Source of the DNA: Paenibacillus foliorum
GTDB lineage: Bacteria; Bacillota; Bacilli; Paenibacillales; NBRC-103111
Assembly: GCF_013141765.1 (NCBI RefSeq)
Contig: NZ_WHOD01000067.1
Coordinates: forward strand, 62,001-126,000
Direction: 5' to 3'
DNA: 64,000 nt
This document shows positions 1-6,771 of this stretch, piece after piece. Each line of letters starts with the position of its first letter. Position 1 is the stretch's first letter. The position numbers and the translations under genes were made by a program. The notes under the pieces were generated by a model. The model saw nothing but the letters and a program-made list of their open reading frames with translations, was not told the DNA's origin and made no database searches.

Positions 1-195
1 AGCAAGGTGGGTACGGGCGACCGAAGCGAACGAATTCGGACGTACAACTTCCCGCAAAGCCGAGTAACGGATCACAGGATAGGGCTGACGCTGCACCGTT
101 TGGATGCAGTTTTGAACGGCGATATGGGAGAGATTGTTTCCGCACTTACGATTGCTGCGCAATCGGATTTGATGGATAAAGGAGATCAAGAATAA
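1..195 (+). CDS. prfA: Peptide chain release factor 1, C-terminal end (partial)
   Basis: The window opens inside this gene. The last 64 codons read [19 protein letters not shown] and then [19 protein letters not shown], the conserved C-terminal part of bacterial release factor 1, just after the GGQ-containing domain. RF1 recognises UAA and UAG stop codons and triggers peptide release on the ribosome. The gene ends only 4 bases before prmC, whose product methylates the RF1 GGQ glutamine, and this pairing is typical of bacteria. The 5' end is outside the window. Confidence 0.95.
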   Translation, partial: SKVGTGDRSERIRTYNFPQSRVTDHRIGLTLHRLDAVLNGDMGEIVSALTIAAQSDLMDKGDQE

Positions 196-199
196 ACCG

Positions 200-1249
200 A
201 TGACCGCTGAACAGCAGTTGACGATACGTGAAGCCTATGTTGAGGCTTCTTCTTTTTTGCTGGGGCATCAAGTGCAGGAAGCGGCTAACTGCGCGGATTT
301 GCTCCTTCAGCATGTGCTTGGCTATACGCGCAGTGAGCTGCTTTTGCGCTGGCAGGAAATGTTCCCCGTAGAACAATTGGAGCTGTGGCAGGAGCTGCTG
401 GAGCGTAAAGCGTCTGGGGAGCCGGTCCAATATATTATCGGGGAGCAGGAGTTTTATGGTCTTCCTTTTACAGTGAATCCAGCGGTTCTGATCCCTCGGC
501 CGGAGACGGAGCTGCTGGTTGAGCAGGTGGTGCTGCTTGGGAAACAGCTGTGGCCGGGAGCGGAAGCAGAGAGCCGAGCGAGTGGAGCGGGGGCAGAGAG
601 TTTAGAGGTCACGTCGGGAGCGAATGAGAGCGGTGAAGCAGGACTCGAAGCGAGGCGAGCGACGGATCAATCGGGAATCGGACAAGACTGTGGCGAACCA
701 GAGCAGGAGCGGGAAGCAGGAGTGGGGCCGCTGATTGCGGACATCGGCGCAGGAAGCGGGGCAATCGCGGTGAGCCTTGCCATGCAGTGCCCGCGGTGGT
801 GCATCGTGAGCTCTGACATCTCGCCAGCTGCGCTGGCGGTAGCTGAAGCGAACGCGGAGCGCCATGGGGTTAGTGAGCGGGTCACCTTCATAGAAGGTGA
901 CTTGCTCATGCCTTATATCGAGCGCGGCTTGAGACTCGATGCAGTGGTATCCAATCCGCCGTACATTCCGGAGGCGGATGAAGCTGGGCTGCAGCCCGAG
1001 GTACGGCTGCATGAGCCTCGCACCGCGCTGTATGGCGGGGCGGACGGGCTTGTGCTGTACCGGCGGTTGGCTGCGCAGCTCAAAGAGCTGGCGGTGATGC
1101 CGGCGCTGGTGGGGCTTGAGGTTGGTCTTGGTCAAGCCCAAGCGGTGGCGAAGCTGCTCAGCGATGTCGCAGAATGGGATGAAGTCCGGATCGTACCGGA
1201 TTTGGCTGGTATTGAGCGTCATGTTATTGCTGTTCGTTACAGCAAGTAA
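200..1249 (+). CDS. prmC: Release factor glutamine methyltransferase PrmC (HemK) with a low-complexity insert
   Basis: SAM-dependent methyltransferase that N5-methylates the glutamine of the GGQ motif in RF1 and RF2. The N-terminal helical domain spans about residues 1-100 and includes the IPRPETELLVE segment. The SAM loop DIGAGSGAIAVSLA starts near residue 181, and the substrate motif NPPY lies near residues 252-255. At 349 residues it is about 60 longer than the usual 280-290. The excess is a Gly/Ala/Glu/Ser-rich stretch at about residues 119-176, between the IPRPETE helix and the SAM loop. It is likely a disordered linker, since all core motifs are intact. It starts 4 bases after prfA and is probably co-transcribed with it. 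Confidence 0.95.
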   Translation: MTAEQQLTIREAYVEASSFLLGHQVQEAANCADLLLQHVLGYTRSELLLRWQEMFPVEQLELWQELLERKASGEPVQYIIGEQEFYGLPFTVNPAVLIPRPETELLVEQVVLLGKQLWPGAEAESRASGAGAESLEVTSGANESGEAGLEARRATDQSGIGQDCGEPEQEREAGVGPLIADIGAGSGAIAVSLAMQCPRWCIVSSDISPAALAVAEANAERHGVSERVTFIEGDLLMPYIERGLRLDAVVSNPPYIPEADEAGLQPEVRLHEPRTALYGGADGLVLYRRLAAQLKELAVMPALVGLEVGLGQAQAVAKLLSDVAEWDEVRIVPDLAGIERHVIAVRYSK

Positions 1250-1616
1250 ATCTATTAACTTATTAGCTTCATAGCCAAAACTAGTGTTCCCCAAATCAGT
1301 AGCAAATAGTTTGCCTGGAATTTCTCCAGCTAATTAGCCCATCACTTCCTCCATAAGCAGACTAACTGGAAAAGCTCCATCTTCGGTAGCGTTTATAGGG
1401 GGATAGGCCGTGAGGAGCTGAATTTGCTGGGGATTTTCCCGTTATTTGCGGCGATGAACTCACATGGCCTATCGCTTTTTCATTAAGTACAGGGCTTTGC
1501 TGTTGAATACTATTAACTATCAAATTTAATAGATTACTAGGTTTAAACTCTCTCGCATAGGACCATACTAGGACTATGAAATCGAGAAGCAGCGATGCGG
1601 GAGAGGCGGCTTAACC
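1250..1616. other. Intergenic region between prmC and spoIIR
   Basis: 367 bases without a convincing gene. It is AT-rich apart from a folded segment at 1402-1480, listed separately. I could not find a clear sigma-F promoter for spoIIR, although a GCATA box lies near 1555. Confidence 0.6.
1402..1480 (+). terminator. Candidate long-stem terminator or structured element
   Basis: GATAGGCC plus GTGAG (1402-1414) can pair with CTCACATGGCCTATC (1459-1473), leaving a two-base bulge. A run of five T residues follows at 1476-1480. The 44-base loop is long for an intrinsic terminator and contains a small GGGGATTTTCCC hairpin. It may end the prfA-prmC transcript or be a branched RNA element. Confidence 0.35.
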
Positions 1617-2420
1617 ATGGTGAAACGGACTTCGTGGAAACGTTATGTTTATATTATTTTTGCACTTATACTATTAATTACTTGTTGGGAAGCGAACCGT
1701 GAGCAGGGCGTAGTGCTTGCTTCGACTGTAAATAAAGAAAGCTCCGGCGAAGCTATACCACAGGAATCGATTCGCTTGCGTATTTTAGCTAATTCCGATT
1801 CGCCTGCCGATCAATGGATTAAGCGCGAGGTGCGCGATGCTATCGTTAGGCAGATGAATGAATGGGTTGGAGAGCCTCAAGGTATAGAGGAAGCGAGAAC
1901 GATAGTCCGTAAGCATTTGCCGGAGTTAAACGAATTGGTAGGAGAGACGCTGCGACAGAATGGATTTTCCTACACGTACGAGGCGGAGCTAGGAGTTGTT
2001 CCTTTTCCTGCCAAAATGTACGGCAATCAAATATACCCTGCAGGCGATTATGAGGCTCTTCGAGTATCTATCGGAACGGCTGAGGGGCAAAATTGGTGGT
2101 GCGTGTTGTTCCCGCCGTTGTGCTTTGTGAATTCAGAAGTAATTGTTAAGAAAACGAATGTTGCAAATGCAGAGCCCGATGCTTCTGTTAATAAAGAAAA
2201 TAGTCCATCGCAGGATAAAAAAATGCAAACGGATAAGGGAAATAAAGCACAGGCAGCAGATGGTGCTGCAGATAAGAAGAAACCCGAGGGAACTGCCAAA
2301 GTAAGCGGGAAAGACGGTCAAGTTCAAACTGCTAATGGAACACAGGCGTCAGCTGAGCAGCCGGAGATCCGTTTCTTCCTTTGGGACATGTTGAAAAAAC
2401 TAGGTTCTTTGTTTGCCTGA
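1617..2420 (+). CDS. spoIIR: Stage II sporulation protein R
   Basis: SpoIIR is a forespore-made signal protein that activates the SpoIIGA protease, which matures pro-sigma-E in the mother cell. Residues 9-25 form a membrane segment or signal anchor. The family core IRLRILANSDSPADQW is followed by KREVRDAIV and, near residue 160, by WWCVLFPPLCF. The protein is 267 residues, longer than the B. subtilis form. A Lys/Asp/Ala-rich low-complexity stretch at about 180-245 precedes the conserved C-terminal end IRFFLWDML. The start has a GGGAGAGG ribosome site about 9 bases upstream. Its position between prmC and the ywl genes matches B. subtilis. Confidence 0.93.
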   Translation: MVKRTSWKRYVYIIFALILLITCWEANREQGVVLASTVNKESSGEAIPQESIRLRILANSDSPADQWIKREVRDAIVRQMNEWVGEPQGIEEARTIVRKHLPELNELVGETLRQNGFSYTYEAELGVVPFPAKMYGNQIYPAGDYEALRVSIGTAEGQNWWCVLFPPLCFVNSEVIVKKTNVANAEPDASVNKENSPSQDKKMQTDKGNKAQAADGAADKKKPEGTAKVSGKDGQVQTANGTQASAEQPEIRFFLWDMLKKLGSLFA

Positions 2421-2429
2421 TAGGGAGAA

Positions 2430-2520
2430 TTCAAAAAGTCGACTAGTGAATGCAAGATCCGATGTCGAGTAAGCGTCCTGAGGTACTACGTGATCAATGA
2501 GGACTTTTTGAACAACCTCT
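2430..2520 (-). repeat. Repeat element copy 1, MITE-like with terminal inverted repeats
   Basis: The arm TTCAAAAAGTC (2430-2440) pairs perfectly with GACTTTTTGAA (2502-2512) around a 61-base interior. Read on the minus strand it begins AGAGGTTGTTCAAAAAGTC. It then aligns along its length with the element at 4388-4482, sharing TTGATC, AGTA-CTCAG, TCG and TCTTGCATT blocks in the same order. No coding capacity is present. Confidence 0.6.
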
Positions 2521-2588
2521 AATAATCTATTAAGATAAAAGTAAATTAGGCAACAATAAGCCGTCTAATTCAAGACAAGGATGGGGCA

Positions 2589-3671
2589 TTGAAGATGACA
2601 GCGAATTGGAAAGTTTCTGCGGTCTCGCCGCAGGCGGAGGAATTAGCGGAAGCAGCTAGAGTGCTTCGTGAAGGCGGCGTTGTCGCTTTTCCTACTGAAA
2701 CCGTATATGGACTTGGTGCGGATGCACGGCAAACGGATGCAGTAATGAAAATTTTTTCAGCAAAAGGTAGACCATCAGATAATCCGCTAATTGTACATAT
2801 AGCCAATCGGTCTCAAATCGAAGAGCTGGCCGCTCCTCCCGATGAGGCCGTTTCGCGTTTGCTGGATGCCTTCTGGCCGGGCCCGTTGACTGTCGTGTTG
2901 CCAGTCTTGCCTGGGGCCCTCTCCCCGCTGGTGACCGCGGGGCTCAGCACAGTCGGGCTGCGTATGCCCGACCATCCCGTGGCGCTGCAGCTTCTTGCCG
3001 CTGCTGGCTGCCCCGTGGCTGCCCCGAGCGCTAACCGCTCGGGCAGGCCCAGCCCAACACTTGCTGCGCATGTGTTGGAGGATCTGGCCGGCCGCATCGA
3101 CGGCATCGTCGACGGAGGCCCGACAGGCGTCGGGCTCGAGTCGACGGTCGTGGAGTACACCCCTGCAGCCGCTGGTAGCGGCGGTGGAGGCGTGCTCCAC
3201 ATCCTGCGGCCCGGAGGCGTCACGGCAGCCCAGCTGCGCCGGGTGCTGCCTGAAGCAGAGGTGCGCGAAGCCTCTGCGCACCATGAACAAGCTCAGGCGC
3301 CGCGGGCGCCGGGCATGAAGTACACGCATTACGCGCCGCGCGGCGTAATGACCCTCGTTCAGGGCGATGCCCCTGAACGGGTGCTCGCTCGCTTGCAGCG
3401 CGAGCTCGATGAAGCCCGCGCGCGTGGCGAACGCACAGGCGTGCTCACGTATCGCGAGCACGCCGATGCGCTGCGCGCGGACCACGTCGTCGCCTGCGGT
3501 AGCCTTGGCGACCTGGAAAGCGTAGCGCACGAGCTGTACGCCGCGCTGCGCGGTTTCGATGAAGCTGATGTTGGCTTCATCGTGGCTGAGGCATGCCCCG
3601 AAGTAGGCCTCGGGGTCGCCATTATGAACCGGCTTCGCAAAGCAGCCGGTGACCGTGTCATTCGTGTATAA
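2589..3671 (+). CDS. ywlC: L-threonylcarbamoyladenylate synthase, Sua5/YwlC type
   Basis: Makes threonylcarbamoyl-AMP from threonine, bicarbonate and ATP for the t6A37 modification of ANN-decoding tRNAs. The YrdC core covers about residues 1-215, with VVAFPTETVYGLGADA, KGRPSDNPLIVHI and SANRSGRPSPT. The extra C-terminal Sua5 domain (about 235-360, from APGMKYTHYAP) makes this the long two-domain form. The start is ambiguous. TTG at 2589 has the better spacing from an AAGG ribosome site, and ATG at 2595 is in frame. Base composition jumps to high GC from about 2850 to the end, unlike the 5' part and the neighbours. Confidence 0.93.
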   Translation: MKMTANWKVSAVSPQAEELAEAARVLREGGVVAFPTETVYGLGADARQTDAVMKIFSAKGRPSDNPLIVHIANRSQIEELAAPPDEAVSRLLDAFWPGPLTVVLPVLPGALSPLVTAGLSTVGLRMPDHPVALQLLAAAGCPVAAPSANRSGRPSPTLAAHVLEDLAGRIDGIVDGGPTGVGLESTVVEYTPAAAGSGGGGVLHILRPGGVTAAQLRRVLPEAEVREASAHHEQAQAPRAPGMKYTHYAPRGVMTLVQGDAPERVLARLQRELDEARARGERTGVLTYREHADALRADHVVACGSLGDLESVAHELYAALRGFDEADVGFIVAEACPEVGLGVAIMNRLRKAAGDRVIRV

Positions 3672-3677
3672 GCCCAC

Positions 3678-3700
3678 ATCTTAAGGTGAGAGCTTAAGAT
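3678..3700 (+). terminator. Possible terminator hairpin after ywlC
   Basis: ATCTTAAG and CTTAAGAT form a perfect 8-bp stem around a 7-base loop, followed by ATATATT rather than a clean T-run. It is weakly supported as a terminator. Confidence 0.35.
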
Positions 3701-3824
3701 ATATATTCTCATCCCTGATTAGCTAGTTCTATAGGATGTCACTGTCCCTCATTCCCATCTCAGGTATGTTTACCTCCTTGTCCGCATATGTTGGTTAGGA
3801 ATGGGACGGGGGGTAGAGGGGAAG

Positions 3825-4388
3825 ATGGAGTGGGCATCACCGCTGATGATAGGCCAGCTGATTACTTTATTGATAATGGCTGTCGCCTTGGGGTTGGACG
3901 CGCTATCGCTCGGGATTGGGATCGGGATGAGGGGAATCCGCAAGCTGCATATTATCCAGTTGAGCCTCCTGATCGCATTATTTCATATGCTCATGCCCTT
4001 GGTGGGTATGTTTACAGGGGGCTATGTAGGTTCGCTCCTAGGAGGAGTAGCTACGAAAGCTGGCGGTATCCTGCTTGTACTTCTTGGGGTGCATATGGTG
4101 TACAGCTCCTTAAAAGGCGAAGCTGCGCGTTCCATAGATCACAATACGACGTGGGGAATGGTTTTATTTGCACTCAGCGTTAGCATCGACTCATTTTCCG
4201 TCGGAGTATCGTTAGGTATGTTTGCGGGGGATAGGTTTTTGACCGTAGTATTGTTTGGGGCGGTTGGAGGGTTAATGTCGATAATCGGATTGATGCTGGG
4301 CCGCAGATTAGGTCGCTGGATTGGTGAATATGGAGAAGCTATGGGTGGCGTCATTCTGCTGGCATTTGGAATCAACTTTCTGCTATAA
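3825..4388 (+). CDS. mntP: Manganese efflux pump MntP (YwlD family)
   Basis: Small membrane transporter exporting Mn(II). The 187-residue product has about six hydrophobic segments. It carries the family pattern of acidic residues in membrane helices: ALGLDALSLGIG near the start and ALSVSIDSFSVGVSLG in the second half, which together look like an internal duplication. ATG 3825 is preferred over the in-frame ATG 3801 because GAGGGG at 3816-3821 is well placed and the hydrophobic part begins soon after it. It is the equivalent of B. subtilis ywlD, which also follows ywlC. No yybP-ykoY Mn riboswitch was recognised upstream. Confidence 0.9.
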   Translation: MEWASPLMIGQLITLLIMAVALGLDALSLGIGIGMRGIRKLHIIQLSLLIALFHMLMPLVGMFTGGYVGSLLGGVATKAGGILLVLLGVHMVYSSLKGEAARSIDHNTTWGMVLFALSVSIDSFSVGVSLGMFAGDRFLTVVLFGAVGGLMSIIGLMLGRRLGRWIGEYGEAMGGVILLAFGINFLL

Positions 4389-4482
4389 GAGGGTTGTTTA
4401 AAAGGTCATCTTTTGATCGAGAAGTAGCTCAGAAAGCTGTTTCGTATCGACTCTTGCATTAAAAAGCTGAATTTTTAACATC
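4388..4482 (+). repeat. Repeat element copy 2, MITE-like
   Basis: Begins at the mntP stop codon with AGAGGGTTGTTTAAAAGGTC and ends near GAATTTTTAACATCC. The two ends are a degraded inverted repeat. The interior shares ordered blocks (TTTTGATC, AGTAGCTCAG, TCGTATCG, CTCTTGCATT) with the minus-strand reading of 2430-2520. It is non-coding. Confidence 0.55.
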
Positions 4483-4599
4483 CACATTAAGGAAATCACC
4501 TATAATAGTCATAGCGGATTCCATAAAACCATTCTTTTGAGGTACAATAAGGGTGAGGCTCATAGCAGCCCATCTTGATGAAGAAGGCAGGGATTTCCG

Positions 4600-5172
4600 A
4601 TGAATCGAATTTTGTTCGTTTGTACCGGCAACACCTGCCGTAGTCCGATGGCGGAAGGAATACTGCGCCGAATGTTAGAAGAACACGGTTTGCAGCATAT
4701 AGAAGTCCGTTCGGCGGGAGTAGCGGCATATGACGGCTCACCCGTATCCGGGAATGCGGCAGCCATTTTGAAGGAAAAAGGATTTAAGGAAGCATTAACT
4801 TCTTCCTCTTTAAAGGGAGAGCTGCTCAATTGGGCAGATTTGGTGCTTACAATGACATCGGGGCATAAACATCATGCTATTCAGCGTTTTCCTGAGTACA
4901 TCGATAAAATTTACACGTTAAAAGAATTCGTCGATGACTCGGAAGCAGCAGATCAGCTTGCCGAGCTGGAGCGTCTGGTTGCTGAGCTTGAGGTTAAGCG
5001 CGCATTGTCCCAGCCGGTGACAGGGGAAGAGCGTGCAAGGATACAGCTGCTGGAGCGAGGGCTTCCCGATTATGATATTGCGGATCCTTTTGGGGGCTCT
5101 GTGATTCTGTATCGCCAGTGCGCCGAAGAGATTGAAAGCTGTTTGATTAAGTTGATTCGTAAAATAGGTTAG
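4600..5172 (+). CDS. ywlE: Protein arginine phosphatase, low-molecular-weight phosphatase family (YwlE)
   Basis: Removes phosphate from arginine residues, opposing the McsB arginine kinase in heat-shock control and Clp targeting. The P-loop CX5R is C8-T-G-N-T-C-R14 followed by S15. The threonine in the loop (T12) is the residue that in B. subtilis YwlE favours phosphoarginine over phosphotyrosine. The general acid motif is near the C-terminus (DIADPFGGS). The protein is 190 residues against about 150 in B. subtilis, with the extra 35-40 residues at about 108-145 forming an Asp/Glu-rich helical stretch. It is the equivalent of the ywlE position in the ywl cluster. Confidence 0.92.
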   Translation: MNRILFVCTGNTCRSPMAEGILRRMLEEHGLQHIEVRSAGVAAYDGSPVSGNAAAILKEKGFKEALTSSSLKGELLNWADLVLTMTSGHKHHAIQRFPEYIDKIYTLKEFVDDSEAADQLAELERLVAELEVKRALSQPVTGEERARIQLLERGLPDYDIADPFGGSVILYRQCAEEIESCLIKLIRKIG

Positions 5173-5322
5173 GCTAAGTAAGATTAAGGCGCTGCTGATG
5201 TGGTGAGTGGTCAGATTTAAGCATGATTCTATGCTGTGTGAAGGGTGAATAGGCTCTGTATGCCCAAATGATTTGATGATTTTTGACCTATTCTATGGAT
5301 GGTTTCATGGCTATTTTTGGGC

Positions 5323-5351
5323 TTTACAGGGAAGGTTATTTCCGCTATGAT
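5323..5351 (+). promoter_or_regulatory. Sigma-A promoter for the rpiB-ywlG-glyA operon
   Basis: TTTACA at 5323-5328 and TATGAT at 5346-5351 with exactly 17 bases between them. Predicted initiation near 5358 places the aptamer at the very 5' end of the transcript, as expected for a riboswitch. Confidence 0.75.
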
Positions 5352-5365
5352 ATAGCTTATATAGA

Positions 5366-5440
5366 GGGACCCGATGTAACTGGCGACGAGTGGGATTAAC
5401 CACAGTGGAGCATCGGGACATACGGCCGGTCGCCTGGGCA
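5366..5440 (+). promoter_or_regulatory. ZTP (pfl-type) riboswitch aptamer
   Basis: P1 is CCCGATG (5370-5376) paired with CATCGGG (5411-5417). P1 is followed by the conserved internal segment AACTGGCG, then a GTGG/CCAC helix and GGAG before the P1 3' strand. The conserved 3' pseudoknot segment GGTCGCCTGGGCA ends at 5440. These are the hallmarks of the pfl motif, which senses the purine intermediates ZMP and ZTP when 10-formyl-THF is low. The downstream operon contains glyA, a one-carbon source, which fits. The class call is from memory of the consensus and was not computed. Confidence 0.82.
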
Positions 5441-5490
5441 AAGAGCATTGTTGTGCTGTAAATAGCACGCAGTATGCTCTTTTTTCGTTT
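5440..5490 (+). terminator. Riboswitch-linked intrinsic terminator
   Basis: AAAGAGCAT (5440-5448) pairs with ATGCTCTTT (from 5474), enclosing an inner GTGCT/AGCAC stem. A T-run starts at 5480. It directly abuts the aptamer's 3' pseudoknot strand, so ligand binding could compete with terminator folding (an ON switch). Confidence 0.8.
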
Positions 5491-5544
5491 TTTCGACAGC
5501 TTTCGGTTATAATGAAATCAACAACAATCAGGAGGCGAATCGCT

Positions 5545-6003
5545 TTGAAAATTGCAATTGGAGCAGATCACGCAGGAGTTCGTTTAAAAGATGAGTTGAT
5601 TGGATTTATTGAGTCATTGGGTCATCAAGTATCGGATCTTGGCTGTAATTGTACAGATTCCGTTGATTATCCGGACTATGCAATTGCGGTGTGCGATCAG
5701 GTTGTATCCGGTGCAGCAGACAAGGGATTTCTTATTTGCGGCACGGGCATTGGGATGACGATCGCTGCTAATAAAGTGCCTGGTATCCGCTGTGCGTTGG
5801 TTCATGATTTATTTTCCGCAAAAGCTACCAGAGAGCATAACGATACGAATGTGTTGGCGATGGGGGAACGCGTAGTTGGACCCGGGGTTGCTCAGGAAAT
5901 CGTGAAAATATGGTTAGAAACAGAGTTCTCTAATGGGGAGCGTCACCTTAACCGAATTAACAAGGTAAAAGCGTTAGAAGATAAATTCGCGATTCATCCG
6001 TAA
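5545..6003 (+). CDS. rpiB: Ribose-5-phosphate isomerase B
   Basis: Interconverts ribose 5-phosphate and ribulose 5-phosphate in the pentose phosphate pathway, supplying PRPP for nucleotide synthesis. The family opening KIAIGADHAG, the active-site segment CGTGIGMTIAANK and HNDTNVLAMG are all present. The TTG start at 5545 follows AGGAGG (5530-5535) at suitable spacing. An in-frame ATG at 5512 lies upstream of that ribosome site and would add an unconserved N-terminus. The 152-residue length is normal. It is the first gene after the ZTP riboswitch. Confidence 0.93.
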   Translation: MKIAIGADHAGVRLKDELIGFIESLGHQVSDLGCNCTDSVDYPDYAIAVCDQVVSGAADKGFLICGTGIGMTIAANKVPGIRCALVHDLFSAKATREHNDTNVLAMGERVVGPGVAQEIVKIWLETEFSNGERHLNRINKVKALEDKFAIHP

Positions 6004-6032
6004 TCGGCAGCCCGATGAAAGAGGTGGAAGCA

Positions 6033-6683
6033 ATGAGCCAAACAGATCATTCAGGCAGCACTGCTGATCAGGAAAGCGAATTGGATTTGGGTCAGATCCG
6101 ACCTTTGGCAGAGCAAGTACTTCGCGAATTGGCCCAAGCGGGAAAGCTCGAAGCAGGCCAGCTTGTTGTTATTGGGACAAGCACCAGTGAAGTGCTAGGG
6201 CATCACATTGGCACCTTCGGTACGGAAGAGGTAGCTGCGCATTTGTTCGCTGCAGTCGAAGCTGTGCGGGCCGAGATTGGGTTCTATCCCGTCTATCAAT
6301 GCTGTGAGCATCTGAATCGGGCATTGGTTATAGAGCGGGAAGCTATGCGGGAGTATCGGCTGGAACAGGTAGCTGTTGTTCCGGTGCCGCGAGCTGGCGG
6401 TTCAATGGCATCCTATGCCTATAAAAACCTTCAGCAGGCTTGCGTGGTAGAATCGATACAGGCGCATGCCGGTATCGATATCGGCGGCACACTGATCGGT
6501 ATGCATTTGAAGCCTGTAGCGGTTCCGCTCCGTCCTTCCATCCGTATGATAGGCCATGCAACTGTACAGATGGCTTATACCAGGCCGAAGCTGATTGGCG
6601 GCGCGCGAGCTGTATATGCTTCAGTGGCAGAGGATTCTAAGATCCATACGGATCGCGCTTCAGACATCGATACATGCAGTTGA
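6033..6683 (+). CDS. ywlG: TIGR01440/DUF436 family protein YwlG
   Basis: Conserved Firmicute protein of unknown biochemical role, always found near rpiB and glyA. Recognisable family segments are VVIGTSTSEVLG, the QCCEHLNRALV motif with two cysteines, VPRAGGSMA and HAGIDIGGTLIGMHLKPVAVPLR split over the last third. ATG 6033 is chosen because GAGGTGG (6021-6027) is 5 bases upstream, whereas ATG 6015 has no site. The product has 216 residues, compared with about 180 in B. subtilis. It lies between rpiB and glyA in one operon, so a role linked to nucleotide or one-carbon supply is possible, but no function is established. Confidence 0.88.
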   Translation: MSQTDHSGSTADQESELDLGQIRPLAEQVLRELAQAGKLEAGQLVVIGTSTSEVLGHHIGTFGTEEVAAHLFAAVEAVRAEIGFYPVYQCCEHLNRALVIEREAMREYRLEQVAVVPVPRAGGSMASYAYKNLQQACVVESIQAHAGIDIGGTLIGMHLKPVAVPLRPSIRMIGHATVQMAYTRPKLIGGARAVYASVAEDSKIHTDRASDIDTCS

Positions 6684-6771
6684 ATGATAGATTTGCGAAT
6701 TTATTATCCTAATATGTTTCTTATACAAATTCAAATAATACAATCAAGCACATCCTAAGGAGGAATTTATT

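Larger units (their letters stand above)
5173..5544. other. Intergenic region carrying promoter and riboswitch leader
   Basis: 372 bases between ywlE and rpiB. The first 150 bases show nothing recognisable. The remainder holds a sigma-A promoter (5323-5351), a ZTP-type aptamer (about 5366-5440) and a terminator (5440-5490), all annotated separately. Confidence 0.8.

Noticed and set aside
602-1294. 230-residue open frame on the minus strand
   Set aside because: It lies entirely over prmC and the sequence just after it, is Arg/His/Ser-rich with no family motif, and mirrors the GC-rich sense codons.
2787-3677. 296-residue open frame on the minus strand
   Set aside because: It overlaps the GC-rich half of ywlC, where stop codons are rare in other frames. 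No ribosome site or recognisable domain.
3672-3824. yybP-ykoY manganese riboswitch upstream of mntP
   Set aside because: The characteristic L1/L3 loop sequences are not present. Only an 8-bp hairpin and a small AGGTATG/ACCT dyad are seen.
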